Shown one piece after another: positions 1-8,909 of a stretch of DNA of 34,661 nucleotides. Made by a program: the position numbers and the translations under genes. Positions within the stretch are counted from its first letter, which is position 1; each line of letters starts with the position of its first letter. Origin of the DNA: Bacteriovoracaceae bacterium. Its GTDB lineage: Bacteria; Bdellovibrionota; Bacteriovoracia; Bacteriovoracales; Bacteriovoracaceae. Below the pieces are notes generated by a model that did not search any database, was not told where the DNA came from, and saw nothing but the letters and a program-made list of their open reading frames with translations. Location of the stretch: assembly GCA_017858255.1 (NCBI GenBank), contig JAFMBV010000030.1:1-34661 (forward strand). Direction: 5' to 3'.

Positions 1-881
1 AGCACTATGGCTGGGTTGTTGAGGTTAATCCCAAAACAGGCGCGGCCAAAAAGCTTACAGGGCTTGGGCGTTTCTCTCATGAGTGTGCCACTTGTATTCC
101 GACTAAAGATGGGCGCGTTGCTGTCTACTCAGGTGATGATAAGAATAATGAATTTCTTTATAAGTTCTTATCAGATAAGAGTGACTCCCTTGAAAAGGGA
201 GAGCTCTTTGTTGCCAATATAAAAGAAGGGAAGTGGATCTCCCTTTCAATAGACAAGCAACCTATTCTTAAAAAAACCTTTAAAGATCAAACAGAAGTAC
301 TTATTCATTGTAGAGAAGCGGGGCGCTTAGTGGGCGCCACTCACCTTGATCGGCCAGAGGATATAGAGATCCATCCAGAAACAGGTGATGTCTTTGTCTG
401 TCTGACAAATAATAAAGAACGCGGCAACATGCATGGAAGTATTTTAAGAATTTCTGAAAATGGTGCTGATCACGCAAGTATGAGCTTTAAGGCAAGCGAC
501 TTCTTAGTAGGGGGTGAGTCTTTCTCTTGTCCTGATAACATGGCATTCGATAAATTAGGGAATTTGTGGTTTGCCACTGATATAAGCGGAAGCTCTATGA
601 ATAAGCCGCCTTACAGTAAGTTTAAAAATAATGGCCTTTTCTATGTTCCTATTAAGGGGGCTGAAGCAGGCAAGGTTATTCAAATTGCCTCTGCACCAAC
701 GGACGCTGAACTAACGGGACTCTCTTTTTCACCAGATGGAGAAACGTTATTTTTATCAATTCAGCATCCTGGTGAAAAATCTAAAAATGTTAAAAACCTC
801 ACAAGTCATTGGCCAAAGGGAGGCGATTCGCTACCTTTAAGCTCTGTTGTCCAAATTCGTGGTCCACTCTTAAAAGCATAG
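1..881 (+). CDS. PhoX/DUF839-type protein, 5'-truncated by the window edge
   Basis: The reading frame is open from base 3 to the stop at 881 and no start is visible, so only about 292 C-terminal residues are present. The visible part begins with HYGWVVEVNPKTG, followed by LGRFSHE, DGRVAVYSGDD, VGATHLDRPEDIEI, FSCPDNMAFDKLGNLWFATD and LSFSPDGETLFLSIQHPGE. These are the conserved blocks of the DUF839/PhoX family, Ca2+- and Fe-dependent beta-propeller phosphatases that are usually exported to the periplasm. An ATG at 330 lies inside the conserved domain and is not the true start. Family assignment is fairly secure. Actual phosphatase activity is inferred, because the N-terminal signal and part of the metal-ligand set lie outside the window. 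The gene ends 123 bp before the next one. Confidence 0.82.
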   Translation, partial: HYGWVVEVNPKTGAAKKLTGLGRFSHECATCIPTKDGRVAVYSGDDKNNEFLYKFLSDKSDSLEKGELFVANIKEGKWISLSIDKQPILKKTFKDQTEVLIHCREAGRLVGATHLDRPEDIEIHPETGDVFVCLTNNKERGNMHGSILRISENGADHASMSFKASDFLVGGESFSCPDNMAFDKLGNLWFATDISGSSMNKPPYSKFKNNGLFYVPIKGAEAGKVIQIASAPTDAELTGLSFSPDGETLFLSIQHPGEKSKNVKNLTSHWPKGGDSLPLSSVVQIRGPLLKA

Positions 882-956
882 TGAAGTTGAGTGCCAAAAG
901 GCACCACGGTGTAACTTTTCCTTCTTTGAAGACAAAGACTTGAAACTTCTTTGTCA

Positions 957-984
957 TTTGATAAGACATGTCCAAACCTAGTAT
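957..984 (+). promoter_or_regulatory. weak sigma70-like promoter candidate
   Basis: TTTGAT and TAGTAT are spaced 16 bp apart, just upstream of the GGGGAG ribosome site and the ATG at 1005. The predicted leader is very short, so this is only a candidate. Confidence 0.25.
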
Positions 985-1004
985 GACTTCATAGGGGAGA
1001 GAAC

Positions 1005-1718
1005 ATGAAGATTGCTTTAATATCGCTACTTGTAGCTTTAACATCATTTGCTGCGCAAGCAAGACCTGGTCGATTCGATCGAAGACCAGTTGAGAGACCT
1101 CAAACTCAGATATGTGTTTTTAATCTTGAGAAAGAAGCCTACACCGGCCGATCAGGATGGACCTATCAGTTTGAAGAGTCTTTTACTGAATTTGGTCCTC
1201 GTGCTTGTTTTATGGCAGAAGAGGCCTGTGAAAGAATAAAATCAAGAAAGAGAGATTATTGGAATTATCGTTGTGAGAAAGAATTCACAAACGGTGGTCG
1301 TCCTCAGTTTGGTGAGTCTTGTGAATATAAAATTCAAACACGGCGAGGAGTTGAGCCTGAGGTTTTTACGAGTCGTGGATTTGGTGCTTGTGGTTTAGCT
1401 CTTGATAAGTGTTCACTCGAGCTTAGAAGAAAACAAAATCTCGGTCTTAGAAATCGTCACCTCGGTGGAGTTGGACCTGCTGCTCAATGTGTACAGACTT
1501 CCGTATCTAGACCAGACCCTAGACCACCAAGAGTTACGGCGTCATGTAACGCCTCTATTTTCATTGAAGGTCGCTACAGACATAGAGCTTATAAATCATT
1601 TACTGAGTCTGCCTCTGGAAGAAGTTATTCTAGAGCAAGAGAGAAGGCATGTAGTGCTGTAATGGCAACTTGTCGGGCAAATACTCGTGGACCAATGTTT
1701 TGTGAGATCGTTGATTAA
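1005..1718 (+). CDS. secreted protein with three four-cysteine repeats
   Basis: This 237-residue protein starts at an ATG preceded by GGGGAGAG. A Sec signal peptide (MKIALISLLVALTSFAAQA) is followed by a basic linker. The mature part contains three related modules with cysteines at 37/68/75/90, 106/129/136/162 and 181/216/223/233. In each module the middle pair is spaced Cys-x6-Cys and is preceded by an aromatic/Ser-Thr-rich stretch (for example FTEFGPRAC, FTSRGFGAC). Twelve cysteines in an exported protein suggest two disulfides per module. I do not recognise a named family. It is a single-gene unit with its own terminator. The periplasmic or extracellular location follows from the signal peptide; function is unknown. 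Confidence 0.85.
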   Translation: MKIALISLLVALTSFAAQARPGRFDRRPVERPQTQICVFNLEKEAYTGRSGWTYQFEESFTEFGPRACFMAEEACERIKSRKRDYWNYRCEKEFTNGGRPQFGESCEYKIQTRRGVEPEVFTSRGFGACGLALDKCSLELRRKQNLGLRNRHLGGVGPAAQCVQTSVSRPDPRPPRVTASCNASIFIEGRYRHRAYKSFTESASGRSYSRAREKACSAVMATCRANTRGPMFCEIVD

Positions 1719-1745
1719 TCACTAAGTATATAGATTTGTTAATTA

Positions 1746-1772
1746 GGCCCTCTCTGTGAGGGCCTTTTTTTT
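1746..1772 (+). terminator. intrinsic terminator after the four-Cys-repeat gene
   Basis: A 7-bp stem GGCCCTC/GAGGGCC (1746-1752 and 1758-1764) with a 5-nt loop is followed directly by eight T residues. Confidence 0.9.
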
Positions 1773-1859
1773 GTATAGGATTTGCCTATCTATAAAGGCT
1801 TCCACAGTCACTTTGCTTCGTTAGTGAGAAGAAGTAGAGTCGGCAAAAAAGGAGAATCT

Positions 1860-2570
1860 ATGAAAAATTTAATAATTTCCCTAGGCGCTCTTATGAGCAT
1901 GGGTGCTATGGCAAGTGACTTTACACCAGCGAGTGACCTCAACACTGTGAGCGAGCTTAAATCAGAAATTTTAACGATCGCTGAGTTCTACCAAGGACAA
2001 CCTGATCAAGATTTCAAAATTCAAAAGACTCTTAATCCTTATGTCGAAAAACTAACAGAGATTTCTCCCCAAGGTCCGGTTGCCGATCGTATTGATGTAC
2101 TCGATGGTCGTTGGCAACAAGTCTGGGGCCCTTATGAATATAGAGAGTACGATAGAACGGTTGACCCATCTCTTGATGTGACGAAAATCTATCAAGTAGT
2201 TTTTAAAGGTGGATACTACTACAACGTTTCTAATACACTCGATAAGAAAACTGGAAAGTCTAAAGGAACAAGTCTTTTGAGAGGAGAGTTTAAAGTTGGT
2301 TCAGCTAATGACTTGAATGTTAAATTCACTAACCTTAGAAGAATCAAAACAAAACCTCCTGTTGGTTTAAGCTATACCGACCTTGCTGAACTCTCAGAAA
2401 ATGATCAACTTGAAGGAGAGCGAAATGTTCTTCCGAGCTTCATCGTTCGTTTGTTCTTTGGTGGCGGAACACTTAAAGAGGTCTATACTGACAAGGATTT
2501 ACGACTTGCCTATGGAACTTCAAAAGACGCGAAAGCGCCATTTCTCTATATTTTAAAACGAGTACCTTAG
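1860..2570 (+). CDS. exported protein with fibrillin (PAP)-like features
   Basis: I place the start at the ATG at 1860, because AAAGGAG lies just upstream and it gives a clean signal peptide (MKNLIISLGALMSMGAMA). The frame is open further upstream to an ATG at 1782 without any signal logic. The mature protein is about 218 residues. After a helical N-terminal part (SELKSEILTIAEFYQGQ) comes DGRWQQVWGPYEY, then IYQVVFKGGYYYNVSN, and finally VYTDKDLRLAYGTSKDAKAP followed by FLYILKR. This order (a 'GRW..v.gp' strand, an 'iyQ.v..g.y.N' strand and a terminal 'Y.D.dLR...G....lfil.r') resembles the plastid lipid-associated protein/fibrillin family, a lipocalin-like lipid binder. The resemblance is by eye; lipid binding is inferred. 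The gene is monocistronic and followed by a hairpin. Confidence 0.8.
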   Translation: MKNLIISLGALMSMGAMASDFTPASDLNTVSELKSEILTIAEFYQGQPDQDFKIQKTLNPYVEKLTEISPQGPVADRIDVLDGRWQQVWGPYEYREYDRTVDPSLDVTKIYQVVFKGGYYYNVSNTLDKKTGKSKGTSLLRGEFKVGSANDLNVKFTNLRRIKTKPPVGLSYTDLAELSENDQLEGERNVLPSFIVRLFFGGGTLKEVYTDKDLRLAYGTSKDAKAPFLYILKRVP

Positions 2571-2591
2571 AACTATTTTTCATTTATACAG

Positions 2592-2614
2592 GCCGCGTCT
2601 AAGACGCGGCTTTT
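2592..2614 (+). terminator. GC-rich terminator hairpin
   Basis: An 8-bp stem GCCGCGTC/GACGCGGC (2592-2599 and 2603-2610) with a 3-nt loop is followed by TTTT. The stem is strong and the T-tract short. Confidence 0.75.
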
Positions 2615-2815
2615 GCTTCCTTTGTAAATTCACTTCTAAATTCTTCTGTCATAAGAAAATGTCTCGTAAATATGAACACTTGGACCGAAGGTAAACACTA
2701 GTTCACCATGCGTTATAAAAGACAAAACGCCAAAGATTTGTTTTAATCAAAAGACACACAGGCACAAATTTTAAACACTGCATAACTTTGATTTTGAGAC
2801 CATTTAGAGGACTTT

Positions 2816-5800
2816 ATGACTACTGAGACTCCGTCGACCTCTCTTTCACTGAAAGAGAGTCACCCCAATAGTTTTGTTCACCTACACCTACACACTCAAT
2901 ATTCTCTACTCGATGGGGCCATCCGTTTAAAGGACCTCATTGCAGAGGCGAAAGAGCAGGGGATTCCTGCAATAGCTCAAACAGATCATGGAAATATGTT
3001 TGGAGCGATTGATTTTTATAATCGCTGTAAGAAAGAAGGAATCAAACCGATACTTGGTTCTGAGATTTATTTCACTTCCGGTAGTCGCTTTGATCGTAAG
3101 TCGGCCAAGAAAGCTAAGTCTGTTAGCTCTCAAGATGCAGAAGAATCTAGTCGTCAAATTCACCACCTCATTCTTCTATGTAAAAATAATACGGGTTATA
3201 AAAACCTTTGTAAGCTTTTAAGCCAAGCATACCTCGAAGGATTCTACTATAAGCCTCGTGCCGATATAGAACTACTCAAGGAATATAGTGAAGGCTTGAT
3301 ATGCACAACTGCCTGCTTAAAAGGCGAGGTTGGCTACAACTTCTTTACCGATCAAGATGACCGAGCAACCAAAGCGATTCATAAGTTGCATGATGTGTTC
3401 GGAGATGACTTCTATCTTGAGATTCAAGAGAATGGCATTCCTGAACAGAAAATTGTTAATGAAAAAGTCATTAGTTATGCGAAAGATAAAAATATTAATG
3501 TCGTAGCAACAAATGATTGTCACTACATGACTCCTGAAGACGCTCAGGCACAAGAAGTTCTTCTATGTGTACAAACAGGAAAGACTTACGCTGATGAAAA
3601 CCGCATGCGTATGACTTCTCAGGAGTTTTACTTTAAGACACCTGAGAAAATGAGGGAGGCCTTTAGCTATATACCTCAAGCTTGCGATGCCACTTTAGAG
3701 ATTGCTGATAAATGTAATGTCGAACTTAAGTGGACTGACGATGATGGCAACCAGATTTATCACCTGCCTGACTTTCCCATTGATACCGGTGAGAGTGCTG
3801 AGGAGTTCTTTGAAAGAATGTCTCGTGAGGGTTTAGATAATCGTTTCAATGGTCCTCATTTCTCAAAAATTATTGCTCAAGATAATTGGGAAACTGAAGT
3901 TAGACCTAAGTATATGGAGCGGCTTGATTACGAAGTTAATATGATCAAACAGATGGGCTTTTGTGGTTACTTTCTGATCGTATCGGACTTCATCAAGTGG
4001 TCAAAAGATAATGGTATTCCTGTTGGTCCTGGGCGTGGTTCTGGTGCGGGCTCAATTGTTGCCTACGCATTGGATATTACTAATATCAACCCTATTCCTT
4101 ATGATCTTCTCTTTGAAAGATTTATTAACCCCGAACGTATTTCCATGCCTGACTTTGATGTGGATTTTTGTCAGTATGGCCGACCTAAAGTTATTGAGTA
4201 TGTAACTCAAAAATATGGTCAAGATAAAGTTGGTCAGATCATTACCTTTGGAAAGCTCCAAGCAAAGGCCGTCGTTAAAGATGTTTCGCGTGTTTTTGGA
4301 TTAAGCTTTGCTGAGGCAAATATGATCTCTAAGCTCATCCCTGATGAGATTGGGATAACTCTTGAAAAAGCCTTGGAGATGGAGCCAAAATTAACAGAGC
4401 TCATTGAAACAGATCCAAAGATTAGGCATATCTTTACCATCTCTCGCCGACTTGAAGGCCTCTATCGGCATGCTGGTATTCATGCTGCCGGGGTTGTTAT
4501 TACCAATGAGCCTTTAGTTGAGTACTGCCCACTCTTTAAGGGAGCAAAGGGCGAAAAAGTTATTCAATTTGATAAGGACTTCTCAGAGCTTATCGGTCTC
4601 GTGAAGTTTGACTTCTTGGGACTCAAAACTCTTACGGTTGTCGATCAAGCGGTGAAATTTATCAGGCGTGACCATGATGCCAGCTTTGATATTGAATCCA
4701 TAGATATAGAAGATAAGAATGTTTACGACTTTGTGTCGCGCGGAGAAACTATTGGAGTTTTCCAACTTGAATCTTCAGGAATGATTGAGTTATGTAAAAA
4801 ACTCGGTCCAGACAACTTAGAAGATATCACTGCCGTTAACGCTCTTTACAGACCAGGACCTCTAAACTCTGGAATGGTTGATGACTTTATTGATATCAAG
4901 CACGGTCGTAAAGAGATGACATTTCCTTTTGCTGAACTTGAGCCGATTTTGAAAGACACATACGGTGTTGTTGTCTATCAGGAACAGGTGATGAAAATTG
5001 CCCAGGTGCTCGCCGGTTACTCCCTAGGTGAAGCGGATATTTTACGTAAGGCCATGGGGAAGAAGAAGATTAAGCTCATTGAAGAACACCGTGAGATCTT
5101 TCTTAAGGGTGCACGGGAGCGAGGCTATGATGAGAAAAAGGCGTCTGATCTTTATCAACTTATGGCAAACTTTGCTGAATATGGTTTTAACAAGTCCCAT
5201 GCTGTTGCCTACGCAGTAATTGCTTATCAAACGGCTTTTTTAAAGCATTACTATCCTGCAGCTTTCTTTGCGGCCCTGTTGTCCACAGAGCTCTCTAATA
5301 CAGATAAAATAACTATCTATATAAACGACGCTAGAAACTATGACATCGAAGTCCTACCACCAGATGTTAATGAATCATTATGGCAATTTAACGTGATCGA
5401 CAAAAATATCCGTTTTGGTATGGGTGCCGTTAAAACAGTTGGTGAGAATGCCGTTCTTTCTCTCGTCAAAGAAAGACAAGAAAATGGACCCTTTGAAGGT
5501 TTTATAAACTTTTGCGAGCGTGTTGATCTAAAACTTATTAACAAGAGAATGGTTGAGTCTCTTATTAAAGTTGGGGCATTTGACTCTTGTGAGAAAATGA
5601 ACCGTAAGACCTTAGTTGAGAACCTCGAACTGATTGTGGCATACGCAGCAAGAAAGCAAGAGGCCAAAGCACTAGGTCAGGTCTCTTTATTTGACGAAGA
5701 AGTTGTCGATGAAGAAACAACTAAGTCACGTATGGATATTCAGGAAGTGGCCGACTATGATGACCGAGAGAAACTTGGTTACGAACAATCTTTAATGGGG

Positions 5801-6436
5801 ATATTTGTTTCAGGTCACCCACTTGATCGCTTCAGAGATATTATGAAGCAGCTCTCCTCTAAAGAAATATCAGAGCTTAATGATATGCATGGGGAAGGTA
5901 AGAGGGATATGACTCTTGCGGGAATGATCACGGCCTCTAAGCAGATCATTACTAAAAAAGGGGACAGAATGTGTTTCTCTACCCTCGAGGATCTTTCAGG
6001 TAAAATTGAATGTATTGTTTTTCCTAAAGTCTATGCAGAGTTTGAAGAGCTGTTGGCCTCAGACGAAGCTTTGATTATTCAAGGAGAAGTTAACCTCTCT
6101 GAAGAGCCCCGAAAGTTTTTTCCTACGAAAATATTACGAATGAAAGATGAAGCGGAAGAACGGGTTACTGGGGTCAGAATCAAAGTGAACATTGATGACC
6201 TAATGCCAATAAAACTTGAACGTTTTAAACAAGTTCTTCTTAGTTACCGTGGTTCAGTTCCGGCCCACCTTATTTTTGAAGGGCAAGAGGGCAAAGCACG
6301 TATGCCGCTCGGCGATGATTTCTTGGTTAACCCAACGCCTCAGATGGCAGCGAAGATCAATGAAGTATTTAATATGAATGCAGTGCAGTTCGTTGTAGAT
6401 GGACGCTTGGAAGATGGCGAAAACGTCGTACAATAG
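2816..6436 (+). CDS. dnaE: DNA polymerase III alpha subunit (DnaE)
   Basis: This 1206-residue protein is the replicative polymerase catalytic subunit. It starts at an ATG behind AGAGGAC. The N-terminal PHP domain keeps its metal-type residues (HLHLHTQYS at 22-30, TDHGN at 56-60). The catalytic core has GPGRGSGAGS, PDFDVDF (Asp448 and Asp450) and KFDFLGLKTLT with the third aspartate at about 599. YGFNKSHAVAYA and the helix-hairpin-helix/OB region (MTLAGMITASKQIITKKGDR) complete the standard order. Length matches DnaE1 type. No epsilon-like exonuclease insert is present, so it is not PolC. It opens a plus-strand run, and the next gene begins 27 bp after its stop. Confidence 0.98.
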   Translation: MTTETPSTSLSLKESHPNSFVHLHLHTQYSLLDGAIRLKDLIAEAKEQGIPAIAQTDHGNMFGAIDFYNRCKKEGIKPILGSEIYFTSGSRFDRKSAKKAKSVSSQDAEESSRQIHHLILLCKNNTGYKNLCKLLSQAYLEGFYYKPRADIELLKEYSEGLICTTACLKGEVGYNFFTDQDDRATKAIHKLHDVFGDDFYLEIQENGIPEQKIVNEKVISYAKDKNINVVATNDCHYMTPEDAQAQEVLLCVQTGKTYADENRMRMTSQEFYFKTPEKMREAFSYIPQACDATLEIADKCNVELKWTDDDGNQIYHLPDFPIDTGESAEEFFERMSREGLDNRFNGPHFSKIIAQDNWETEVRPKYMERLDYEVNMIKQMGFCGYFLIVSDFIKWSKDNGIPVGPGRGSGAGSIVAYALDITNINPIPYDLLFERFINPERISMPDFDVDFCQYGRPKVIEYVTQKYGQDKVGQIITFGKLQAKAVVKDVSRVFGLSFAEANMISKLIPDEIGITLEKALEMEPKLTELIETDPKIRHIFTISRRLEGLYRHAGIHAAGVVITNEPLVEYCPLFKGAKGEKVIQFDKDFSELIGLVKFDFLGLKTLTVVDQAVKFIRRDHDASFDIESIDIEDKNVYDFVSRGETIGVFQLESSGMIELCKKLGPDNLEDITAVNALYRPGPLNSGMVDDFIDIKHGRKEMTFPFAELEPILKDTYGVVVYQEQVMKIAQVLAGYSLGEADILRKAMGKKKIKLIEEHREIFLKGARERGYDEKKASDLYQLMANFAEYGFNKSHAVAYAVIAYQTAFLKHYYPAAFFAALLSTELSNTDKITIYINDARNYDIEVLPPDVNESLWQFNVIDKNIRFGMGAVKTVGENAVLSLVKERQENGPFEGFINFCERVDLKLINKRMVESLIKVGAFDSCEKMNRKTLVENLELIVAYAARKQEAKALGQVSLFDEEVVDEETTKSRMDIQEVADYDDREKLGYEQSLMGIFVSGHPLDRFRDIMKQLSSKEISELNDMHGEGKRDMTLAGMITASKQIITKKGDRMCFSTLEDLSGKIECIVFPKVYAEFEELLASDEALIIQGEVNLSEEPRKFFPTKILRMKDEAEERVTGVRIKVNIDDLMPIKLERFKQVLLSYRGSVPAHLIFEGQEGKARMPLGDDFLVNPTPQMAAKINEVFNMNAVQFVVDGRLEDGENVVQ

Positions 6437-6462
6437 GAAGAAATTTTAAAAGAGGAATTACC

Positions 6463-7941
6463 GTGAAAGGAATCACGCTTTTTTTGAGTATCTTACTTTT
6501 TTTCCCAACCCTTACCATGGGTCAGCTGAATCCAGTTGAAGGCGATGGGCGTTTTTATTCGCGAGATGATGACACCTTAAGTTTTATTAAAAAACAACTG
6601 CTCTCAAGTGCCTTTCGAGATGTGTTCACGAAAGAGCTGAAAGAGATGGGTCTAGACTCCGATAAGTTTTGGCGCCGCTATGAGGAAAAGTTTCAAGAGT
6701 ACTTCACACCAATCAAGGAATCCCTAGAAAAAAAATACGAGATTGGAGTTGAGGGTGGAAAGCCTGATAAGGTGAAGTATCAAAAATCCCTCCGTCAAAA
6801 AAGATTGGTTTTAAAGGGTCGCTATGGACGTCTGAGTCGCGCGATTCCTCAATATTCTATAAAGAAAATGAGCCGATCTCCCCAAGTGCCTAATAGTCGC
6901 TATTTACGTTTAAGGGCCAAGGTCAATCGTAAAGAGCTTCATCGTATTTATCTTCAATTTACTTCTGATAATCCTGAACGCCACTTTTCAACTCTGTACC
7001 TCTCCACAAAGTTTCAGTTGGTGAACACTTCTTGGGTTGAGACAGGGGTGGAAGTTGAAAGTGATTTTACCCAAGTCTTAAGTAATCATTGGCGCGAAAA
7101 GCTTGAGGCCGAACTTTCTGGAAAAGTAGATCGTATTATTTTTGCTGATGCAGGAACAACTTCTCAAATAGAAACTTTTACAAGAATGAATACAGAGGCA
7201 AGAGAGGCGATGATCGGTGATGCCAAAAATCAAGCAGACTTAGAGAAGTCTGCCCAGAGTGGGGAAAAAGTAGAAGTTCCCGAGATTCTTGGAAATGACT
7301 TTGGATCCTCCCTATGGATGACTCTCAATTTTAAAATCAAAAAAGTTAAAGAAAATACTGAGGCCCAAAAACGAGAGTTTGAACTAATGGGAGATCTCCT
7401 ACTATTAGACTTGGCCACCCAAGGAATTCTTGTGCATGAGGATTTTTCTGAGAGAATGGGCAATTATAGCTTCTCAAATGCCAAAGAGATCAACAGTGGT
7501 TTGGCCAATGCGATCTTTCAAATGCCTCTAAGCCGCTTTCAAAAGCTGAGCGAAGCTGTCTTACAGGCGAAGGGAAATATGAAGAGGGTTGTGATTGATG
7601 TCGTTGAGTACGGCAACCTTGGTGAGCTCATGTCTCTGATGAAATTACTCGGGAATAAGGGCATTACCAAGCAATTTAGTCCTGTGATTAAAAGCTTCAC
7701 CCCAAGTAATGCTAAAATTCTCTTAGAGTACGCAGGTGATGATGTCGACATGACGGCCATCATCCGTGGCCTAGAAAATAAGGTTTTAGGAGTGGATAGA
7801 CGAATTGTTTTTCCTACCCCCAACACTGTATTTCAAGTGGCCCTGAAAAAAGAGGGTGCCAACAGCGTGAAAGATTCTCCAAAGCCTAATGAGGCGAAGG
7901 AAACCCCCACACCTAAAGCTGTTAAGGCACCAACGTCGTAG
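6463..7941 (+). CDS. exported protein of unknown function, dnaE-downstream
   Basis: The start is GTG at 6463, behind AGAGGAA. The 492-residue protein begins with a Sec signal peptide (MKGITLFLSILLFFPTLTMG, cleavage near QLNP). The body is mixed alpha/beta and charged, with one region rich in Arg/Lys (about residues 90-150). The last 25 residues are Lys/Pro/Thr-rich (KPNEAKETPTPKAVKAPTS), typical of a flexible periplasmic tail. I recognise no domain. Its stop is 3 bp before the ATG of the CsgG/FlgT-like lipoprotein gene, so the two are probably co-translated and may act together in the envelope. That link is inferred from spacing only. Confidence 0.85.
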   Translation: MKGITLFLSILLFFPTLTMGQLNPVEGDGRFYSRDDDTLSFIKKQLLSSAFRDVFTKELKEMGLDSDKFWRRYEEKFQEYFTPIKESLEKKYEIGVEGGKPDKVKYQKSLRQKRLVLKGRYGRLSRAIPQYSIKKMSRSPQVPNSRYLRLRAKVNRKELHRIYLQFTSDNPERHFSTLYLSTKFQLVNTSWVETGVEVESDFTQVLSNHWREKLEAELSGKVDRIIFADAGTTSQIETFTRMNTEAREAMIGDAKNQADLEKSAQSGEKVEVPEILGNDFGSSLWMTLNFKIKKVKENTEAQKREFELMGDLLLLDLATQGILVHEDFSERMGNYSFSNAKEINSGLANAIFQMPLSRFQKLSEAVLQAKGNMKRVVIDVVEYGNLGELMSLMKLLGNKGITKQFSPVIKSFTPSNAKILLEYAGDDVDMTAIIRGLENKVLGVDRRIVFPTPNTVFQVALKKEGANSVKDSPKPNEAKETPTPKAVKAPTS

Positions 7942-7944
7942 GAG

Positions 7945-8889
7945 ATGACTGTGAGAGTTACATTTAAAAAGAACAGTGCCCTTCTTCTGATTCCTTTTTT
8001 ATGTTTTCTACTGGCCTGTTCAGGACCAGTAATTAGAAGGCAGTCTTCTGGAAAGAGGCCTCGAGATAACTCGAGAAAGTTCTTTAATGGTGTGAAGAAA
8101 AAAGTGGCACTTCTCACTTTCTTTAATGAATCTCCTTATGGGGGTCCTGATCTTGGTATTACAGCAACTGAAGAATTGAGACGGGAATTGGCGCGAACTG
8201 GTGAGTTCATCATTGATCCCATGGCAAATAAAATTTTTGGCTCATCTAAAGAAATCTACGCTGGAGGCGGAGTAAAGCTCGTTCAATTGGCGAGAAAGGC
8301 CAAGGTCGCAGGTCTTAATTTTGTTGTTTTTGGACGTGTTAAGGATGCTCGTATCCGTGAAAAAACCGATGAAATCGGAGTTGTTCGCGAAACAAAATCA
8401 TATACAGAAAGTAAGGTTGAGATTCGAGTGTTCGATGTGAACTCTAATAAGGAAATCTATACTGATGAAATTAGAGGTTATGCCGATGATTCAACCTTTC
8501 GTCTCTTTAGTGGCGACCGTGAATCTAAGTTAACCTATCGACGTGAGTTGATGAGATATGCAGTGCGAGTGGCCGTGCGTAGAAGTATTCCGCGACTAAT
8601 AGAAATTTCAAGTAAGCTTGATTGGGTTGGAAGAGTGGCAAGAATTCTTGGAAATAAGATCTACATCAATGCTGGTCGCAAGTCTGGAATTCAAATTAGT
8701 GATATTTTAAAAGTAGTGACTGAAGGGCAAGAAATCTTTGATCCTGAAACGGGAGCCCTTATTGGCGTCTCAAAAGGTGAGGTTAAGGGAACGATTGAGA
8801 TAATCGACTACTTTGGCCCTGATGGTACGATTGCAATTCTTCACTCAGGTGGATCTGTTGTCGAAGGTGACTTTGTTCAGCTTTATTAA
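7945..8889 (+). CDS. CsgG/FlgT-like lipoprotein
   Basis: This 314-residue protein has an N-terminal hydrophobic stretch ending in a lipobox (FLLAC, Cys25). The ATG at 7945 and a GTG at 7951 are both possible starts and do not change the lipoprotein prediction. Residues from about 50 (KKVALLTFFNES, GITATEELRRELARTGEFIIDP, LARKAKVAGLNFVVFGRVKD) follow the CsgG-type fold: a nucleophile-free alpha/beta domain that, in CsgG and FlgT, recognises envelope partners. The C-terminal part (IYINAGRKSGIQISDILKV, DPETGALIG, GDFVQLY) resembles the FlgT C-terminal beta domain. It is likely an inner-leaflet outer-membrane lipoprotein. Whether it serves secretion, flagella or something else cannot be told here. 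It is tightly coupled to the gene before it. Confidence 0.75.
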   Translation: MTVRVTFKKNSALLLIPFLCFLLACSGPVIRRQSSGKRPRDNSRKFFNGVKKKVALLTFFNESPYGGPDLGITATEELRRELARTGEFIIDPMANKIFGSSKEIYAGGGVKLVQLARKAKVAGLNFVVFGRVKDARIREKTDEIGVVRETKSYTESKVEIRVFDVNSNKEIYTDEIRGYADDSTFRLFSGDRESKLTYRRELMRYAVRVAVRRSIPRLIEISSKLDWVGRVARILGNKIYINAGRKSGIQISDILKVVTEGQEIFDPETGALIGVSKGEVKGTIEIIDYFGPDGTIAILHSGGSVVEGDFVQLY

Positions 8890-8909
8890 ATGAATTTCAA
8901 GGACATGAC

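Noticed and set aside
330-881. An ATG-started gene beginning at 330
   Set aside because: The same frame is open to the window edge and carries conserved PhoX-type blocks upstream, so 330 is an internal methionine.
891-904. Hairpin GTGCC/GGCAC after the PhoX-like gene
   Set aside because: Only 5 bp of stem and no adjacent T-tract; too weak to call a terminator.
799-1062. 87-codon minus-strand frame
   Set aside because: It overlaps the start of the signal-peptide gene and the end of the PhoX-like gene and has no ribosome site or recognisable content.
5338-5667. 109-codon minus-strand frame inside dnaE
   Set aside because: A shadow of the polymerase coding region, with no independent support.
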